Source of the DNA: Spirochaetaceae bacterium | GTDB taxonomy: Bacteria > Spirochaetota > Spirochaetia > SZUA-6 > Bin103 | NCBI GenBank assembly: GCA_028820215.1 | Contig: JAPPKD010000263.1 | Span: 8,228-72,227, forward strand | Length of the DNA: 64,000 nucleotides | Reading direction: 5' to 3' | Program-made: the position numbers and the translations under genes | Part shown: positions 43,591 to 52,535 of the stretch, piece after piece | How positions within the stretch are numbered: the stretch's first letter is position 1 | Layout: each line of letters opens with the position of its first letter | Notes under the pieces: generated by a model | Seen by the model: only the letters and a program-made list of their open reading frames with translations | What the model was told of the DNA's origin: nothing | Database searches by the model: none

Positions 43591-44928
43591 CTATGAGTCA
43601 ACCGGCGGCGTCAGCAGCCACTCGTAGGCTGGCTGCGCCTCCACCCCGGAGGGCACCTCGTCAGGAATGCCATCGCGCGTGAGCGTCAGCACGCGCTTGC
43701 GGGCATCGGGAAACCGGGCGCCTGCCGCAGCGAGAGCGCGCAGTTCCCGGTCGGCGGTCTCGGGATCGGACAGGTCGGCGCACACCTGGAAGAGCTCCAT
43801 CGAGCCGCCGGCTCGCCGGGCCAGGAAGTCGACCTCGTATCCTTCCTGCGTACGGACATAGGTGACTTCGAACCGCCGGCGTTCCAGCTCCACGAGCACG
43901 GCGGTCTCCAGCGCGTGTCCGACGTTCGCCCGCCCGGTGCGATCGAAGGGTGGGATCAGGCCGGAATCGATCGGGTATGCCTTGCGCGGATTCGCCATTC
44001 GCTGGCGCTCCGAAGCGGACTCCATCCACACCAGCCGCACCAAGAAGCAATCCTCCAGGTGGGCGAGAAGCTGATGCAGCGTGTCTCTGCCGATCGCGAT
44101 GCCCTGCGACCTGAGCCCCGCGTGGAATTTCTCCACGCTGAACAGCGACCCCGCGTTGCCCAGAAGGTGGCGAACCAGGGTGCGAAGCCCGACCACGTTG
44201 CGCACCTCATGGCGCTCGACGACGTCTCGCAGCACCGCCACGTCAACGTAGTCACGGAGAAGCTGATACCTCGACGGCGCGTCGAGCCCCTGCGCTTCGG
44301 GGAAACCGCCCTCTTGGAGCCAGTCGAGCATCGCGCGTTCCACGTGGGAGCGCTCCCGGCGGGTCAGGAACGCCGGTTCCTCCGGAATGAGCCTTCCTCG
44401 GTGCCGCAGTGACTCCTCGAATGAGAACGGGTGCACCACCACCTGCCATGCGCGACCGCGGAGCGCGGTGGCGACCTCGCGCGACAGCAACGCGGCCGAA
44501 GAGCCGGTGACGAACACTTCCACGCGCTCGGTGTCGAGCAGGCGACGGACGAACCGTTCCCAGCCGGCGACCACCTGGATCTCGTCGAAGCACCACACCA
44601 CCGCCTCGGCATCGCGCAGCCGCGGATACCGCCGGTAGTACTCGTCCACCACCGATCCCAGATGACCGGCTTCGAGACCGGCAAGGCGCTCATCCTCGAA
44701 CAGCAAGTACGGCAGCCGCTCGCGGGGAATGCCCCGATCAGCGTGCCGGCGGCGCATCTGGTGCAGTAACGTCGTCTTTCCCCCGCGGCGGATGCCGGTG
44801 ACCGCCGTCGCCTTGCCGTCGAACGAGACCCTGCCGAACACCCGGCGTGGCGTGTGCTCAGGCAGCGGTCGACGCAGGGAATCGGTCAGTTGTTCGGACA
44901 GAACCTGGCGCAGTCGTACGGCGTTCAC
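43591..44928 (-). CDS. AAA_14 / DUF4143 ATPase
   Basis: 445 aa. Walker A GIRRGGKTTLL, Walker B VVWCFDEIQ with GWERFVRRLLD, sensor-type FVTGSSAALLSREVATALRGR, then C-terminal DUF4143 nuclease-like domain (ALETAVLVELERRRFEVTYVRTQEGYEVDFLAR) with the E/D-x-K-like core. Start chosen at GTG 44928, which has GAGAG 7 nt upstream; TTG 44964 would start inside a large dyad. Such P-loop ATPases are common accessory genes of unclear role, possibly linked to DNA or toxin-antitoxin-like functions. A decayed relative lies at 63378-63923. Confidence 0.83.
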   Translation of the reverse strand: MNAVRLRQVLSEQLTDSLRRPLPEHTPRRVFGRVSFDGKATAVTGIRRGGKTTLLHQMRRRHADRGIPRERLPYLLFEDERLAGLEAGHLGSVVDEYYRRYPRLRDAEAVVWCFDEIQVVAGWERFVRRLLDTERVEVFVTGSSAALLSREVATALRGRAWQVVVHPFSFEESLRHRGRLIPEEPAFLTRRERSHVERAMLDWLQEGGFPEAQGLDAPSRYQLLRDYVDVAVLRDVVERHEVRNVVGLRTLVRHLLGNAGSLFSVEKFHAGLRSQGIAIGRDTLHQLLAHLEDCFLVRLVWMESASERQRMANPRKAYPIDSGLIPPFDRTGRANVGHALETAVLVELERRRFEVTYVRTQEGYEVDFLARRAGGSMELFQVCADLSDPETADRELRALAAAGARFPDARKRVLTLTRDGIPDEVPSGVEAQPAYEWLLTPPVDS

Positions 44929-44944
44929 TGCAAATCTCTCGGTG

Positions 44945-44986
44945 ACAAGGAGAGTGTGATGCAAATCTCTCCTTGTGAGAAGGAGA
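44945..44986. promoter_or_regulatory. Nested inverted repeats before the DUF4143 ATPase gene
   Basis: ACAAGGAGAG (44945-44954) pairs perfectly with CTCTCCTTGT (44967-44976) across 12 nt, and TCTCCTT (44968-44974) pairs with AAGGAGA (44980-44986) across 5 nt. The shared middle arm can form either hairpin, an attenuator-like choice, and the arms contain SD-like AGGAG. A direct repeat GAGAGATTTGCA also occurs twice on the minus strand. Suggests autoregulated translation or an operator. Confidence 0.5.
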
Positions 44987-45010
44987 ATATTCGGTGGATC
45001 TCTGCCTGGA

Positions 45011-45748
45011 TTACGCTCCTAGCGCGTCCGCGAGCACCGCGCAGTCGACGACGGTCAGGTCGTGCGGCTCGGCCGGCACCTCGGCACTGCCGTTCGGACC
45101 CCATTCGGTGGGCCGCGGCAGGTAAGCCGTGCGGAAGCCGACGGCTCGTGCTCCTCGGAGGTCGTCGTCGTGCGCGGCGACCATGAGGATGCGCTCCGGC
45201 GGAAGATTCAGCCGCGAAGCGGCCGTGGTGTAGACCGCCGGCACCGGCTTGTAGGTGCGTGCGTGCTCGGCCGACAGGATGTGGTCGAAGGCTAGGTCGT
45301 TGTAGCGCGCCAGATCCTCCAGCAGCGAGACGTTGCCGTTCGACAGCGCGCAGACCTTGAAGCGACTCCGCAGCCGCGCCAGCCCGGCTTGCACGTCCGG
45401 CCATGCCGGCAGCCGATGCCAGGCGTGGACGAACCAGTGGCGGTCGTCCGCCTTGAGCCCCAGTCCGCGCTCGGTCAGCAGGCGGTCCAGGATCTCGCCG
45501 TGCAGCACGTCGATCGGCTCCCAGGGCCGCCGGCCGCTGCGCACCGGCTCCATCGCCGGCTCGTACCCGCCGCGCCACGCATCGGCCAGCCGGGCCCAGT
45601 CCGTGCCCTTGCCGATACGCCCGTGCAGCTCGCGGCCGGCGTCGATCACGCCGCTCCGCCAGTCGACGATCGTTCCGAAGATGTCGAACGTGAGCGCCTC
45701 GACCGACTCGGGGGCCAGCCTGCCGCTCTCGTTGTCGCGCTGCGCCAT
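45011..45748 (-). CDS. HAD hydrolase, L-2-haloacid dehalogenase type
   Basis: 245 aa. Nucleophile Asp in LTFDIFGTIVDWRSGV (motif I), Ser-Asn in CALSNGNVSLL (motif II), Lys in SAEHARTYKPVPAVYTTAASRL (motif III) and acidic loop VAAHDDDLRGARAVGF (motif IV), all as in type II haloacid dehalogenases. Would remove halogen from 2-haloacids, or act as a related phosphatase. ATG 45748. Divergent from the barrel protein gene, with 31 bp between starts. Confidence 0.85.
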   Translation of the reverse strand: MAQRDNESGRLAPESVEALTFDIFGTIVDWRSGVIDAGRELHGRIGKGTDWARLADAWRGGYEPAMEPVRSGRRPWEPIDVLHGEILDRLLTERGLGLKADDRHWFVHAWHRLPAWPDVQAGLARLRSRFKVCALSNGNVSLLEDLARYNDLAFDHILSAEHARTYKPVPAVYTTAASRLNLPPERILMVAAHDDDLRGARAVGFRTAYLPRPTEWGPNGSAEVPAEPHDLTVVDCAVLADALGA

Positions 45749-45779
45749 GGCGCCGCATCATAGCGCTCCGGAGGAACCG

Positions 45780-47324
45780 ATGCCGAACCCTTGTGACGCC
45801 GATCTGCCCGCCCGCATCGCCCGCGCCATGGCCTGCGTCGCCCGCTGGTGCGAGCGCCGCCTGGCCGAGGGCGTGCTGGACCCGCACAACTACGGCCGTG
45901 CCGTGGACGCGTTGCTGAAGGGAGCCGCGGCGAGCGGCACCCCGGCGCCGGAGGCGGTCGTCGAAGGCCTGCGCGCCGTGCTGCTGGACCTGACCGACAA
46001 TCCGCTCGGATTCCCGCGGGTCGACGGGCAGACCAATCCCCACGACCTGCGCGAGATGGTGCAGTCGTTCACGGAGCTGGCGGCCGTCCGCGACGACCGC
46101 GCCGCCCGCGAGCGGCTGGGAACGCTGCTCGACACCTGGATCCGCCTCACCAACCCCGACGGCACCTGGCGGGTCGACCTGATCGCGGCCGAGCCCAGCC
46201 TGAAACATCCGGGGTTCACGGACGAGCACGACGGCATCGAGTCGCCGCCGCCGCGGTCGCGAGCCCGGACCGTGATGGCACTCGCCCACCTCTTCCGCCT
46301 GACCGGTGACCAGCGGGCCCTGGAGCTGGCCGGCCGCTTCGTGCGGCTGGCGCGCACCACGTCGTTCACGGAGGACGGCCGCCTCACCGCGCATGCCGGC
46401 GCCCACACCCACTCGATCACCGGAACCGTGCAGGGTCTGGCCGACTACGGGCTGCTGATCGGCGACCTGGACACCGTCGAGCACGCCCGCCGCATCTTCG
46501 ACGTGGGGCTGGCGTCCACGTGCAGCAGCTTCGGCTGGTCGATCGAGAACCTGGGCAACGAGCGCGTGCCCGGAAGGGGCGAGATCAACAACACCGGCGA
46601 CATGATCCAGACGGCGATCACCCTGGGACTGTCCGGCCGGCCCGAGTACTTCGGCGTCGCCGAGCGCATGATCCGCAGCCACGTGCTGCCGAGCCAGTGG
46701 CTGGCCGGCCAGGAGATGCTGAGCCCGGAGGACGCACCCGACTACGCGGTGACCGAGTTCCCCCCGGAGGCCGACGGCGGCTGGGGCTTCCCCAGCCCCT
46801 CGGACCGCCACGTCCCCGACCCGCTTGGCGTCGCCACCAGCGTCCTGGACGTCGTCCAGGGCGGCATCCAATGCCTGTGGGCGGCGCTCCGCCACGGATC
46901 GACGCGCCATGGCCCGGATACACGGCTGAACCTGCTGTTCTCCACGGACCGCGCCGCCGCGCGCACCAGCAGCCGGCTGCCCGCGGCCGGCGACGTGACC
47001 GTGACGATGCCGGCGGCCGGCAGCCTGTGGGTGCGCAAGCCGGACTGGCTGCCCTGGGAGGAGCTCACCCTGGGCCGCGCCGGAGAGGATGAGAGCGGGC
47101 TCGGTTTCCGGCGCATCCACCCGTGGGCGGTGACCGATCCGCTGGCGGCCGGAACCGGCGTGCGCTTGCGCTTCACACCCGTACGCCGGTCGGAGGAGGA
47201 GTGGGTGTACTGGCAGCGGCACGACATGGTGTTCGAGGGCGATACCCTGGTCGAGATGAGCCCCCGCGGCCGCTATTCGCCGATGTTCGCCGGTCTTGCC
47301 CCCGAGGGCGTCGCGCCCGGATAG
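45780..47324 (+). CDS. (Alpha/alpha)-barrel glycosidase-like protein
   Basis: 514 aa, no signal peptide. Helical repeats (MALAHLFRLTGDQRALELAGRFV, TGTVQGLADYGLLIGDLDTVEHARRIFD, AITLGLSGRPEYFGVAERMI) form a six-hairpin toroid followed by a C-terminal beta-rich domain, the layout of GH127-like and other uncharacterised glycosidases. ATG at 45780 with GGAGGA just upstream. Its 3' end overlaps the AbrB gene on the other strand by 52 bp. Substrate not predictable. Confidence 0.68.
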   Translation: MPNPCDADLPARIARAMACVARWCERRLAEGVLDPHNYGRAVDALLKGAAASGTPAPEAVVEGLRAVLLDLTDNPLGFPRVDGQTNPHDLREMVQSFTELAAVRDDRAARERLGTLLDTWIRLTNPDGTWRVDLIAAEPSLKHPGFTDEHDGIESPPPRSRARTVMALAHLFRLTGDQRALELAGRFVRLARTTSFTEDGRLTAHAGAHTHSITGTVQGLADYGLLIGDLDTVEHARRIFDVGLASTCSSFGWSIENLGNERVPGRGEINNTGDMIQTAITLGLSGRPEYFGVAERMIRSHVLPSQWLAGQEMLSPEDAPDYAVTEFPPEADGGWGFPSPSDRHVPDPLGVATSVLDVVQGGIQCLWAALRHGSTRHGPDTRLNLLFSTDRAAARTSSRLPAAGDVTVTMPAAGSLWVRKPDWLPWEELTLGRAGEDESGLGFRRIHPWAVTDPLAAGTGVRLRFTPVRRSEEEWVYWQRHDMVFEGDTLVEMSPRGRYSPMFAGLAPEGVAPG

Positions 47325-47587
47325 GGCGCCGCCTGTCGCGCACGGTCAGCCGGGCGGCCGCTTCGCTCCGCCCGGCGAGCCCATGTGACGGCGTCGGCCA
47401 CGTCGGCCTCGGAAATGCCGAGCTCAGCGAGCTTGGCGCGCACGGCATCAGCGCGGGTCAACCGCACGGGAGTCAGTATGATGCGTCCATTTTCTTTGGT
47501 AACCTCAAAATAATCTGACTTCGGAAAGCCGGAGAGAACCGCCTTGGGCAAGGTGAGCTGGTTCTTGGAAGTCAGCTTGGCGAGCAT
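47273..47587 (-). CDS. AbrB/MazE-type DNA-binding antitoxin
   Basis: 104 aa. Swapped-hairpin AbrB N-terminus LAKLTSKNQLTLPKAVLSGF, YFEVTKENGRIILTPVRL, then a helical tail LAELGISEADVADAVTWARRA. ATG 47587 with strong GGGAGGTGA SD. No PIN or MazF toxin gene is adjacent, so it is an orphan antitoxin or standalone regulator. The last 52 bp overlap the 3' end of the convergent barrel gene, where its extended Pro/Arg tail (about residues 87-104) looks like read-through. A decayed copy exists at 55827-56004. Confidence 0.83.
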   Translation of the reverse strand: MLAKLTSKNQLTLPKAVLSGFPKSDYFEVTKENGRIILTPVRLTRADAVRAKLAELGISEADVADAVTWARRAERSGRPADRARQAAPYPGATPSGARPANIGE

Positions 47588-47614
47588 GGGTCACCTCCCG
47601 TGAAGACCGAAGGT

Positions 47615-47656
47615 AAGGAATGCCGGGATTATTACTTCCTTTTCTGTCAACGACAA
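47615..47656 (-). promoter_or_regulatory. Promoter and inverted repeat of the AbrB-type gene
   Basis: On the minus strand, TTGTCG (47656-47651), 16 bp, TAATAA (47634-47629), placing the start near 47622, about 35 nt before ATG 47587. AAGGAA (47615-47620) and TTCCTT (47636-47641) flank the -10 as a perfect 6-bp dyad, a fitting autoregulatory operator. The AT-rich patch contrasts with its surroundings. Confidence 0.5.
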
Positions 47657-47709
47657 GGAAATGCCCATCCGCGGCCACGGATGCGCCGATCACGGTCCTC
47701 CGTGGACCC

Positions 47710-48870
47710 TCAACGCCAGACCTTCTGGTAGCCCGCGACGATGAGATCACCGGCAAACGGCATGACGGCGGCCGTACGGTCGTCTCCGGCGTTCCCCAGG
47801 AGGCGCTCCCAGACCGGTTCACCGGCGACGGTCAATCGCATCAACTGCACATCGTGCTTGCCGGCGCCGGCCGACCTGGTTGCCCCGCCGACTGCCAGCT
47901 GCCGCTCCGGCCAGACTGCCACGGCGGCAGCCTCGTCGTGCTCGGATCCGCCGTAGGTTCGATACCACACGAGCTTCAGCGTCGGATCCAGACGCACGAG
48001 TAGCGCGTCCCTGTCCCCGGCGTAGCCAACGCACCAACCGACAGCCACCACGCCACCGTCATCGGCCACCGTGAGGTCGTCGAACGCGCTTGTACCGCAC
48101 GGGAGCGAAGGAGTCATGTCATGCCACGCGCCGGCCCCGTCCCGGAAGTCCAGCCAGCCGTGTCCGCGATCCGCTCCGGTGACGATCACCCCATCCGGTC
48201 GCACGGCAATCGCGGTGGGGCCGATCCGACCCGGCAATCGGTCTCGCGCAGCGATCCCCAGGGTCGCGTCAACCTGCGCAAGCCAGCCGTGGGAACGGCC
48301 TCCCGGTTCACCCCGGACTCCAACGACGAGCGCGCCGCCCTCCGCGGCGGCAAGAGCGACGACGCTGTCGAAACCACCTGATTCGAGGGACCGCTCGGCC
48401 AGCACGGTTCCCGACGCGTCGACGACGAGCAGCCAGGCAACGGTTCCCCCGGCAGCCACCGTGCGGAATCCGCCAAGCAGGAACGCGGACGGCAACACGG
48501 CGATCGCCGACAGTACTTCCGTCCCAGACCGATCGTAGGACGCCTCCCACAGAGGCTTCCCGGACGCATCCAGCATCGCTGCCCAACCGTCCAGCCCACG
48601 AGCAGGGTCCTCGACCTGGCCGGCCGCCAACACCTTCCCGTCGTCGGTTGCCGCGAGCGCCCGGACGGCGTCGGCACCCATGCCGCCGAAGCGGGCCGTC
48701 CACACGGTGCGGCCTGCGTCGTCGACACGGGCGACCCACCCATCGTAACTGCCCGAACGCTCGACGCCTGACGGCGGGCCGGCGACCGATTGCGCGCCGA
48801 GCCGCAGCACGCTCAGCGCCGCGAACAGAAGAACCAGGACGGGGCGTCCATGCCGGCGGAGCAGCGGCAA
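47710..48870 (-). CDS. Exported beta-propeller protein
   Basis: 386 aa from TTG 48870, the only in-frame start that keeps a signal peptide (PVLVLLFAALSVLRLGAQ, cleavage after AQS or VAG). Repeated blades (GWVARVDDAGRTVWTARFGGMG, GWAAMLDASGKPLWEASYDRSG, GWLAQVDATLGIAARDR, LLVRLDPTLKLVWYRTYGGSEHDE, QLMRLTVAGEPVWERLLGNAGDDR) are of the delta-60/PQQ-like type common in surface proteins. It follows the solute-binding gene by 55 bp and may be co-transcribed. Function unknown. Confidence 0.72.
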   Translation of the reverse strand: MPLLRRHGRPVLVLLFAALSVLRLGAQSVAGPPSGVERSGSYDGWVARVDDAGRTVWTARFGGMGADAVRALAATDDGKVLAAGQVEDPARGLDGWAAMLDASGKPLWEASYDRSGTEVLSAIAVLPSAFLLGGFRTVAAGGTVAWLLVVDASGTVLAERSLESGGFDSVVALAAAEGGALVVGVRGEPGGRSHGWLAQVDATLGIAARDRLPGRIGPTAIAVRPDGVIVTGADRGHGWLDFRDGAGAWHDMTPSLPCGTSAFDDLTVADDGGVVAVGWCVGYAGDRDALLVRLDPTLKLVWYRTYGGSEHDEAAAVAVWPERQLAVGGATRSAGAGKHDVQLMRLTVAGEPVWERLLGNAGDDRTAAVMPFAGDLIVAGYQKVWR

Positions 48871-48925
48871 TCGGGAGGATCCCCGTGCCGCTGCTTCGCC
48901 GTCCCGGTCGCTCAGGGGCCGGCTC

Positions 48926-50587
48926 TTAGCCCTGCCTGCCCAGCGCGTCGTTGTAGATCTGGACGAGCTCGTCCACGCCGAGGTCTTGGAGCTGGCTCAC
49001 GAAGGCATCCCAGTTGCTCATGGGCTCCTGGCCGGTGGTGAACTTCACGACCATCTCGTCCGAGAGCGTGTCGATTGCCGTCTCCAGCACCTTCCTGCGG
49101 TCCAGCTCCTCGCTCGTGAAGGTGAGCTGCGGAGCGGGATCGGCGATGACGCCGGCCGAGGACAGCCACTCGCCGTCGGCAAACCTGACCGGCGCCGCCT
49201 CGTAGAAGGTCGGCACCGAGGTGCTTTCCGGCCAGACGAAGTTGTTGAAGTTGCGGAAGGCCCGCCAGATGTTCTTGAACTCCTTGCTCAGGATCACCCA
49301 GGGCTCCGGAGCCTGGAAATTCGCCGGGTCCTCGATCGTCATCTCCGCGGCGAAGTCCTTCGCCTCACCCGTATCGGGGTGGTACGCCCGGGTGCCGGTG
49401 AACAGACCGGGCGCCGGCCAGATGCGCATTCCCTGGTCGTCTCTGACGTAGCTGTAGTTCTCCTTGCCCATGGCCATGGCGTAGATGCCCTCGTCAGAGA
49501 GCCCCCAGTCGATCATGCGCAGGACGTTGTCCAGGTGCTCGGTCTTGGCCGAGACCAGCCAGAGCTGCCCCGTGTCGACGTTGTTGCCCGCACGGCTGGC
49601 ATAATAGCGTTCCCCTTCCACCATCGGCGGCAGGATCGCCACGAAGGGATGATCGGTCATCTCCAGTTGCCCCTTCCCTTCGCGATCGCCCCAGAAGTAG
49701 CCGTTCCAGATGTTGTCGACCCAGAAGTGTACCCGTTCCTGCCGGCTCAGCCCTTCCATCACCTCATCCGGCATCGACCAGACGTCCGGATGGATAAGCC
49801 CGTCCTCATATGCCTGGCGGACGAAATCCACCATCAGCCGAAACCGCGGGCTCAGCGGGCCGTACTGGTACGCTCCGGCGCCGTCGTCGTAGTACATGTT
49901 CTGTCCGACGCCCCACATCATGCCGATGGTGCCGACGAAGCGGCCGGGATGACGGGCGCTCCACGGGAAGTTCTCCTCGTCCTTCGTCTCCATGTCGTGC
50001 TGCTTGATCACCGACAGCGCGTTGTGGAGATCGTCCATGGTCTGGATGTCTTCGCGCGGATCGATGCCGCGCTCCTCAAGGATATGGCCACGGATCGCCG
50101 GCGCGCTGGAGAACGGCACGAAGTCGTAGATGTAGGCGACGCCGTACTGGTTTCCGTCGGGTGACGTCATCGCGCTCTCGTACTGCGGGTACTTGTTCAT
50201 GAAGCGCACCAGATTCGGCAGCGCGTCCAGGTGTTCGTTGATCGGTACCAGCAGTCCCTTGGGGCCGATGTTGTCCGCGATGTCCTTGGGGCGCTCGACC
50301 CGGTCATGCCAGATGTCCGGCAGGTTTCCGGACGCGATCCAAGCGTTGCGCTTCACGACGAAATCCGCCCCGGGAATCGCCTGATATTCGAAGATCACGC
50401 CGCCCGCGTCAGCCAACTGCTGCGACTGCCACAGGTCCGCGGACCAGTCGGTATCCGATTCGTCGTACACGACGATTCTGATCGTCGGCCTCTCGGCTTC
50501 TGCGCCTTCCTCGTCACCGCTCGCCACGGCCCATGCCGCCCCGATCAGCAGCGAAGCCAGGATGAGCCACAGTGTCTTGTTCTTCAT
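48926..50587 (-). CDS. Extracellular solute-binding protein (family 1, LplA-like)
   Basis: 553 aa. Signal peptide MKNKTLWLILASLLIGAAWAVA, then acidic SGDEEGAEAE with no lipobox cysteine, as often seen in spirochaete binding proteins. Large type-1 sugar-binding fold (GLLVPINEHLDALPNLVRFMNKYPQ). ATG 50587 has AGGAGG at 5-nt spacing. Partner of LplB/LplC-type permeases upstream; the ATPase is absent and probably shared (MsmX-like). Likely captures oligosaccharides or uronic-acid glycans for the glycosidase-like gene cluster. Confidence 0.88.
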   Translation of the reverse strand: MKNKTLWLILASLLIGAAWAVASGDEEGAEAERPTIRIVVYDESDTDWSADLWQSQQLADAGGVIFEYQAIPGADFVVKRNAWIASGNLPDIWHDRVERPKDIADNIGPKGLLVPINEHLDALPNLVRFMNKYPQYESAMTSPDGNQYGVAYIYDFVPFSSAPAIRGHILEERGIDPREDIQTMDDLHNALSVIKQHDMETKDEENFPWSARHPGRFVGTIGMMWGVGQNMYYDDGAGAYQYGPLSPRFRLMVDFVRQAYEDGLIHPDVWSMPDEVMEGLSRQERVHFWVDNIWNGYFWGDREGKGQLEMTDHPFVAILPPMVEGERYYASRAGNNVDTGQLWLVSAKTEHLDNVLRMIDWGLSDEGIYAMAMGKENYSYVRDDQGMRIWPAPGLFTGTRAYHPDTGEAKDFAAEMTIEDPANFQAPEPWVILSKEFKNIWRAFRNFNNFVWPESTSVPTFYEAAPVRFADGEWLSSAGVIADPAPQLTFTSEELDRRKVLETAIDTLSDEMVVKFTTGQEPMSNWDAFVSQLQDLGVDELVQIYNDALGRQG

Positions 50588-50595
50588 CACACCCT

Positions 50596-50626
50596 CCTAT
50601 GGTGCCATTGCCCTATGGTGCCATTG
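50596..50626. repeat. 15-bp tandem direct repeat before the solute-binding gene
   Basis: CCTATGGTGCCATTG occurs at 50596-50610 and again at 50612-50626, one base apart. It lies immediately upstream of the SD of the binding-protein gene, in the 85-bp gap after LplC. May be a regulator site or replication slippage. Confidence 0.55.
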
Positions 50627-50672
50627 CGAGGCCGCCACGCTCCGCGTCCGTCTCGCGCCGCGGCCATTTCGA

Positions 50673-51575
50673 TCAGCCCTTCAGCGATCCTATCAGTACT
50701 CCTTTCACGAAGTGTTTCTGTACGAACGGATACACGACGAGGATCGGGCCAACGGCCACGATGATCGTCGCCATCTGGATTTTCTTGAACAGACCCGGGT
50801 CGCGCAGCTCGCCGACATCCGCGGCGCCGGCGGCGTCGACCCATCCCGACTGCACCTGCAGTGCGCCCTGGATGACGATCTTGCGCAGCACGATCGAGAG
50901 CGGATACTTGTCCTGGTCGCTCAGGTACAGCAGAGGGGAGAAGAAGTTGTTCCACATGCCGACGGCGGCGAACAGGCCGATGGTCGCCAGGATGGGCTTG
51001 GAAAGCGGCAGGATGATGCTGAGAAGGATACGCCAGTCGTTGGCTCCGTCGATGTACGCGGATTCCACCAGAGCTTCGGGCAAGCTCCTGAAGTAGGTGC
51101 GCGTGATGATGATGTACCACATGACCGGCAGCACCGGCAGAACCAGGGCCCAGACGGTATTCATGAGCCCGAGGTTCTGGATCAGCAGGAACTGCGGCAC
51201 CAGCCCGGCCGGCAGGAACATGGTGAGGACGAACACCACCGTGATGATGCCCTTCCCCTTCAGGCGCCGCTGGGCCAACGGATAGGCGGTCAGGGTGACG
51301 AAGATCAGCGTGCACAGGGACGTCAGGGCCGTGTAGTACACGGAGTTGAGGAATGCCCGCGGGATCTCGTCCGTGCTGAACACGATGCGGTAGGCCAGCA
51401 GATCGAATCCGCGCGGGAACAGCATCACCTCCTGTGCGGACACCCGCTCGGGGTCGCTCACCGAGAGGGAGAAGACGTAGACGAACGGGTAGATCATCGC
51501 GAACATCAGCAGCACCGTGAACGCCACGTTCGCGGCATCGAAGGTCTTCGAACCCACGCTCTTCCGGTATTCCAT
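50673..51575 (-). CDS. Carbohydrate ABC permease, LplC type
   Basis: 300 aa, six helices. N-terminal YPFVYVFSLSVSDPERV and EAA loop ESAYIDGANDWRILLSIILPLSKPILA are LplC-like. ATG 51575, 6 bp after the LplB stop. With LplB and the binding protein it makes a CUT1 importer for di- or oligosaccharides. Confidence 0.9.
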   Translation of the reverse strand: MEYRKSVGSKTFDAANVAFTVLLMFAMIYPFVYVFSLSVSDPERVSAQEVMLFPRGFDLLAYRIVFSTDEIPRAFLNSVYYTALTSLCTLIFVTLTAYPLAQRRLKGKGIITVVFVLTMFLPAGLVPQFLLIQNLGLMNTVWALVLPVLPVMWYIIITRTYFRSLPEALVESAYIDGANDWRILLSIILPLSKPILATIGLFAAVGMWNNFFSPLLYLSDQDKYPLSIVLRKIVIQGALQVQSGWVDAAGAADVGELRDPGLFKKIQMATIIVAVGPILVVYPFVQKHFVKGVLIGSLKG

Positions 51576-51581
51576 CCCGTC

Positions 51582-52532
51582 CTACCAGAGGCTCGATTCG
51601 CTGGTCTTGCGGCTGATCCAGTTCGCCGCCACCAGCAGGATCAGTGCGATGACGCCGTTGAACAGGCCGATCGCCTGCCCGTAGCTGAAGTCCAGGCCGA
51701 CGATGCCCCGCCGATACACGTACGTCTGGATGACGTCGGCGGTCTCATAGATGCCCGGGTGGTACATCAGAAACACCTTCTCGAAGCTGACGTCCACGAT
51801 GTCGGCGACGGCGAAGATCAGCACGATCTGGATGACCGGCAGAATGCTCGGCAACGTGATCGACAGCGCCTGCTGCCAGCGGCTGGCACCGTCGATCACG
51901 GCCGATTCGTAAAGCTCCGGGTTGACCCCGGCCAGCGCCGCAAGGTAGACGATCGCCCCCCATCCCATTCCCTGCCAGACGCCGGACCCCACGTAGAGCG
52001 GGCGGAACCAGCCGGCATCGTTCATGAACTTGATGGGCTCGATGCCGACGATCCCCAGCAGGGTGTTCACGATTCCCTGGAAGCCGAAGAAGTTGTAGAT
52101 GATGCCGACGATCACGACCGTCGCGATGAAGTGGGGCAGGTAACTGATGGTCTGTGCGACCCGCTTGAAGGCCGCCGAGCGCAGCTCGTTGAAGAGCAGC
52201 GCGAGAATGATGGGCGCCGGAAACCCGAACACCAGCGACAGTACGCCGAGCAACAGGGTGTTGCGGATGATCCGTACGAAGAACGGGTCTTCGAAAAACT
52301 GGCGGAACCACTTGAAGCCGACCCAGGGGCTGGCCCACTGGCCGCCGACCAGGTCGTAGTCGACGAACGGTATGATCAGTCCGTTGAAGATCGGTACGTA
52401 GCGAAAGATGAAGAAGATCGCGAATGCCGGCAGCAGCATCAGATAGAGGTTGCGATCCCGGACCGCATACCAGCGCACGCGAGCGCTGAGCGACGTGCCC
52501 GCGATCCCGGCCTGGACGGCCCGCTGCTGCAT
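51582..52532 (-). CDS. Carbohydrate ABC permease, LplB type
   Basis: 316 aa. LYLMLLPAFAIFFIFRYVPIFNGLIIPFVDYD and EAA loop ESAVIDGASRWQQALSITLPSILPVIQ are typical LplB features. Starts 3 bp after the stop of the glycosidase-like pseudogene, so it is transcribed in the same run. Membrane partner of LplC. Confidence 0.9.
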   Translation of the reverse strand: MQQRAVQAGIAGTSLSARVRWYAVRDRNLYLMLLPAFAIFFIFRYVPIFNGLIIPFVDYDLVGGQWASPWVGFKWFRQFFEDPFFVRIIRNTLLLGVLSLVFGFPAPIILALLFNELRSAAFKRVAQTISYLPHFIATVVIVGIIYNFFGFQGIVNTLLGIVGIEPIKFMNDAGWFRPLYVGSGVWQGMGWGAIVYLAALAGVNPELYESAVIDGASRWQQALSITLPSILPVIQIVLIFAVADIVDVSFEKVFLMYHPGIYETADVIQTYVYRRGIVGLDFSYGQAIGLFNGVIALILLVAANWISRKTSESSLW

Positions 52533-52535
52533 GGC

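Noticed and set aside
44925..47222. 765-codon minus-strand frame.
   Set aside because: Overlaps the dehalogenase gene in another frame and the barrel-protein gene antisense, both of which have conserved motifs.
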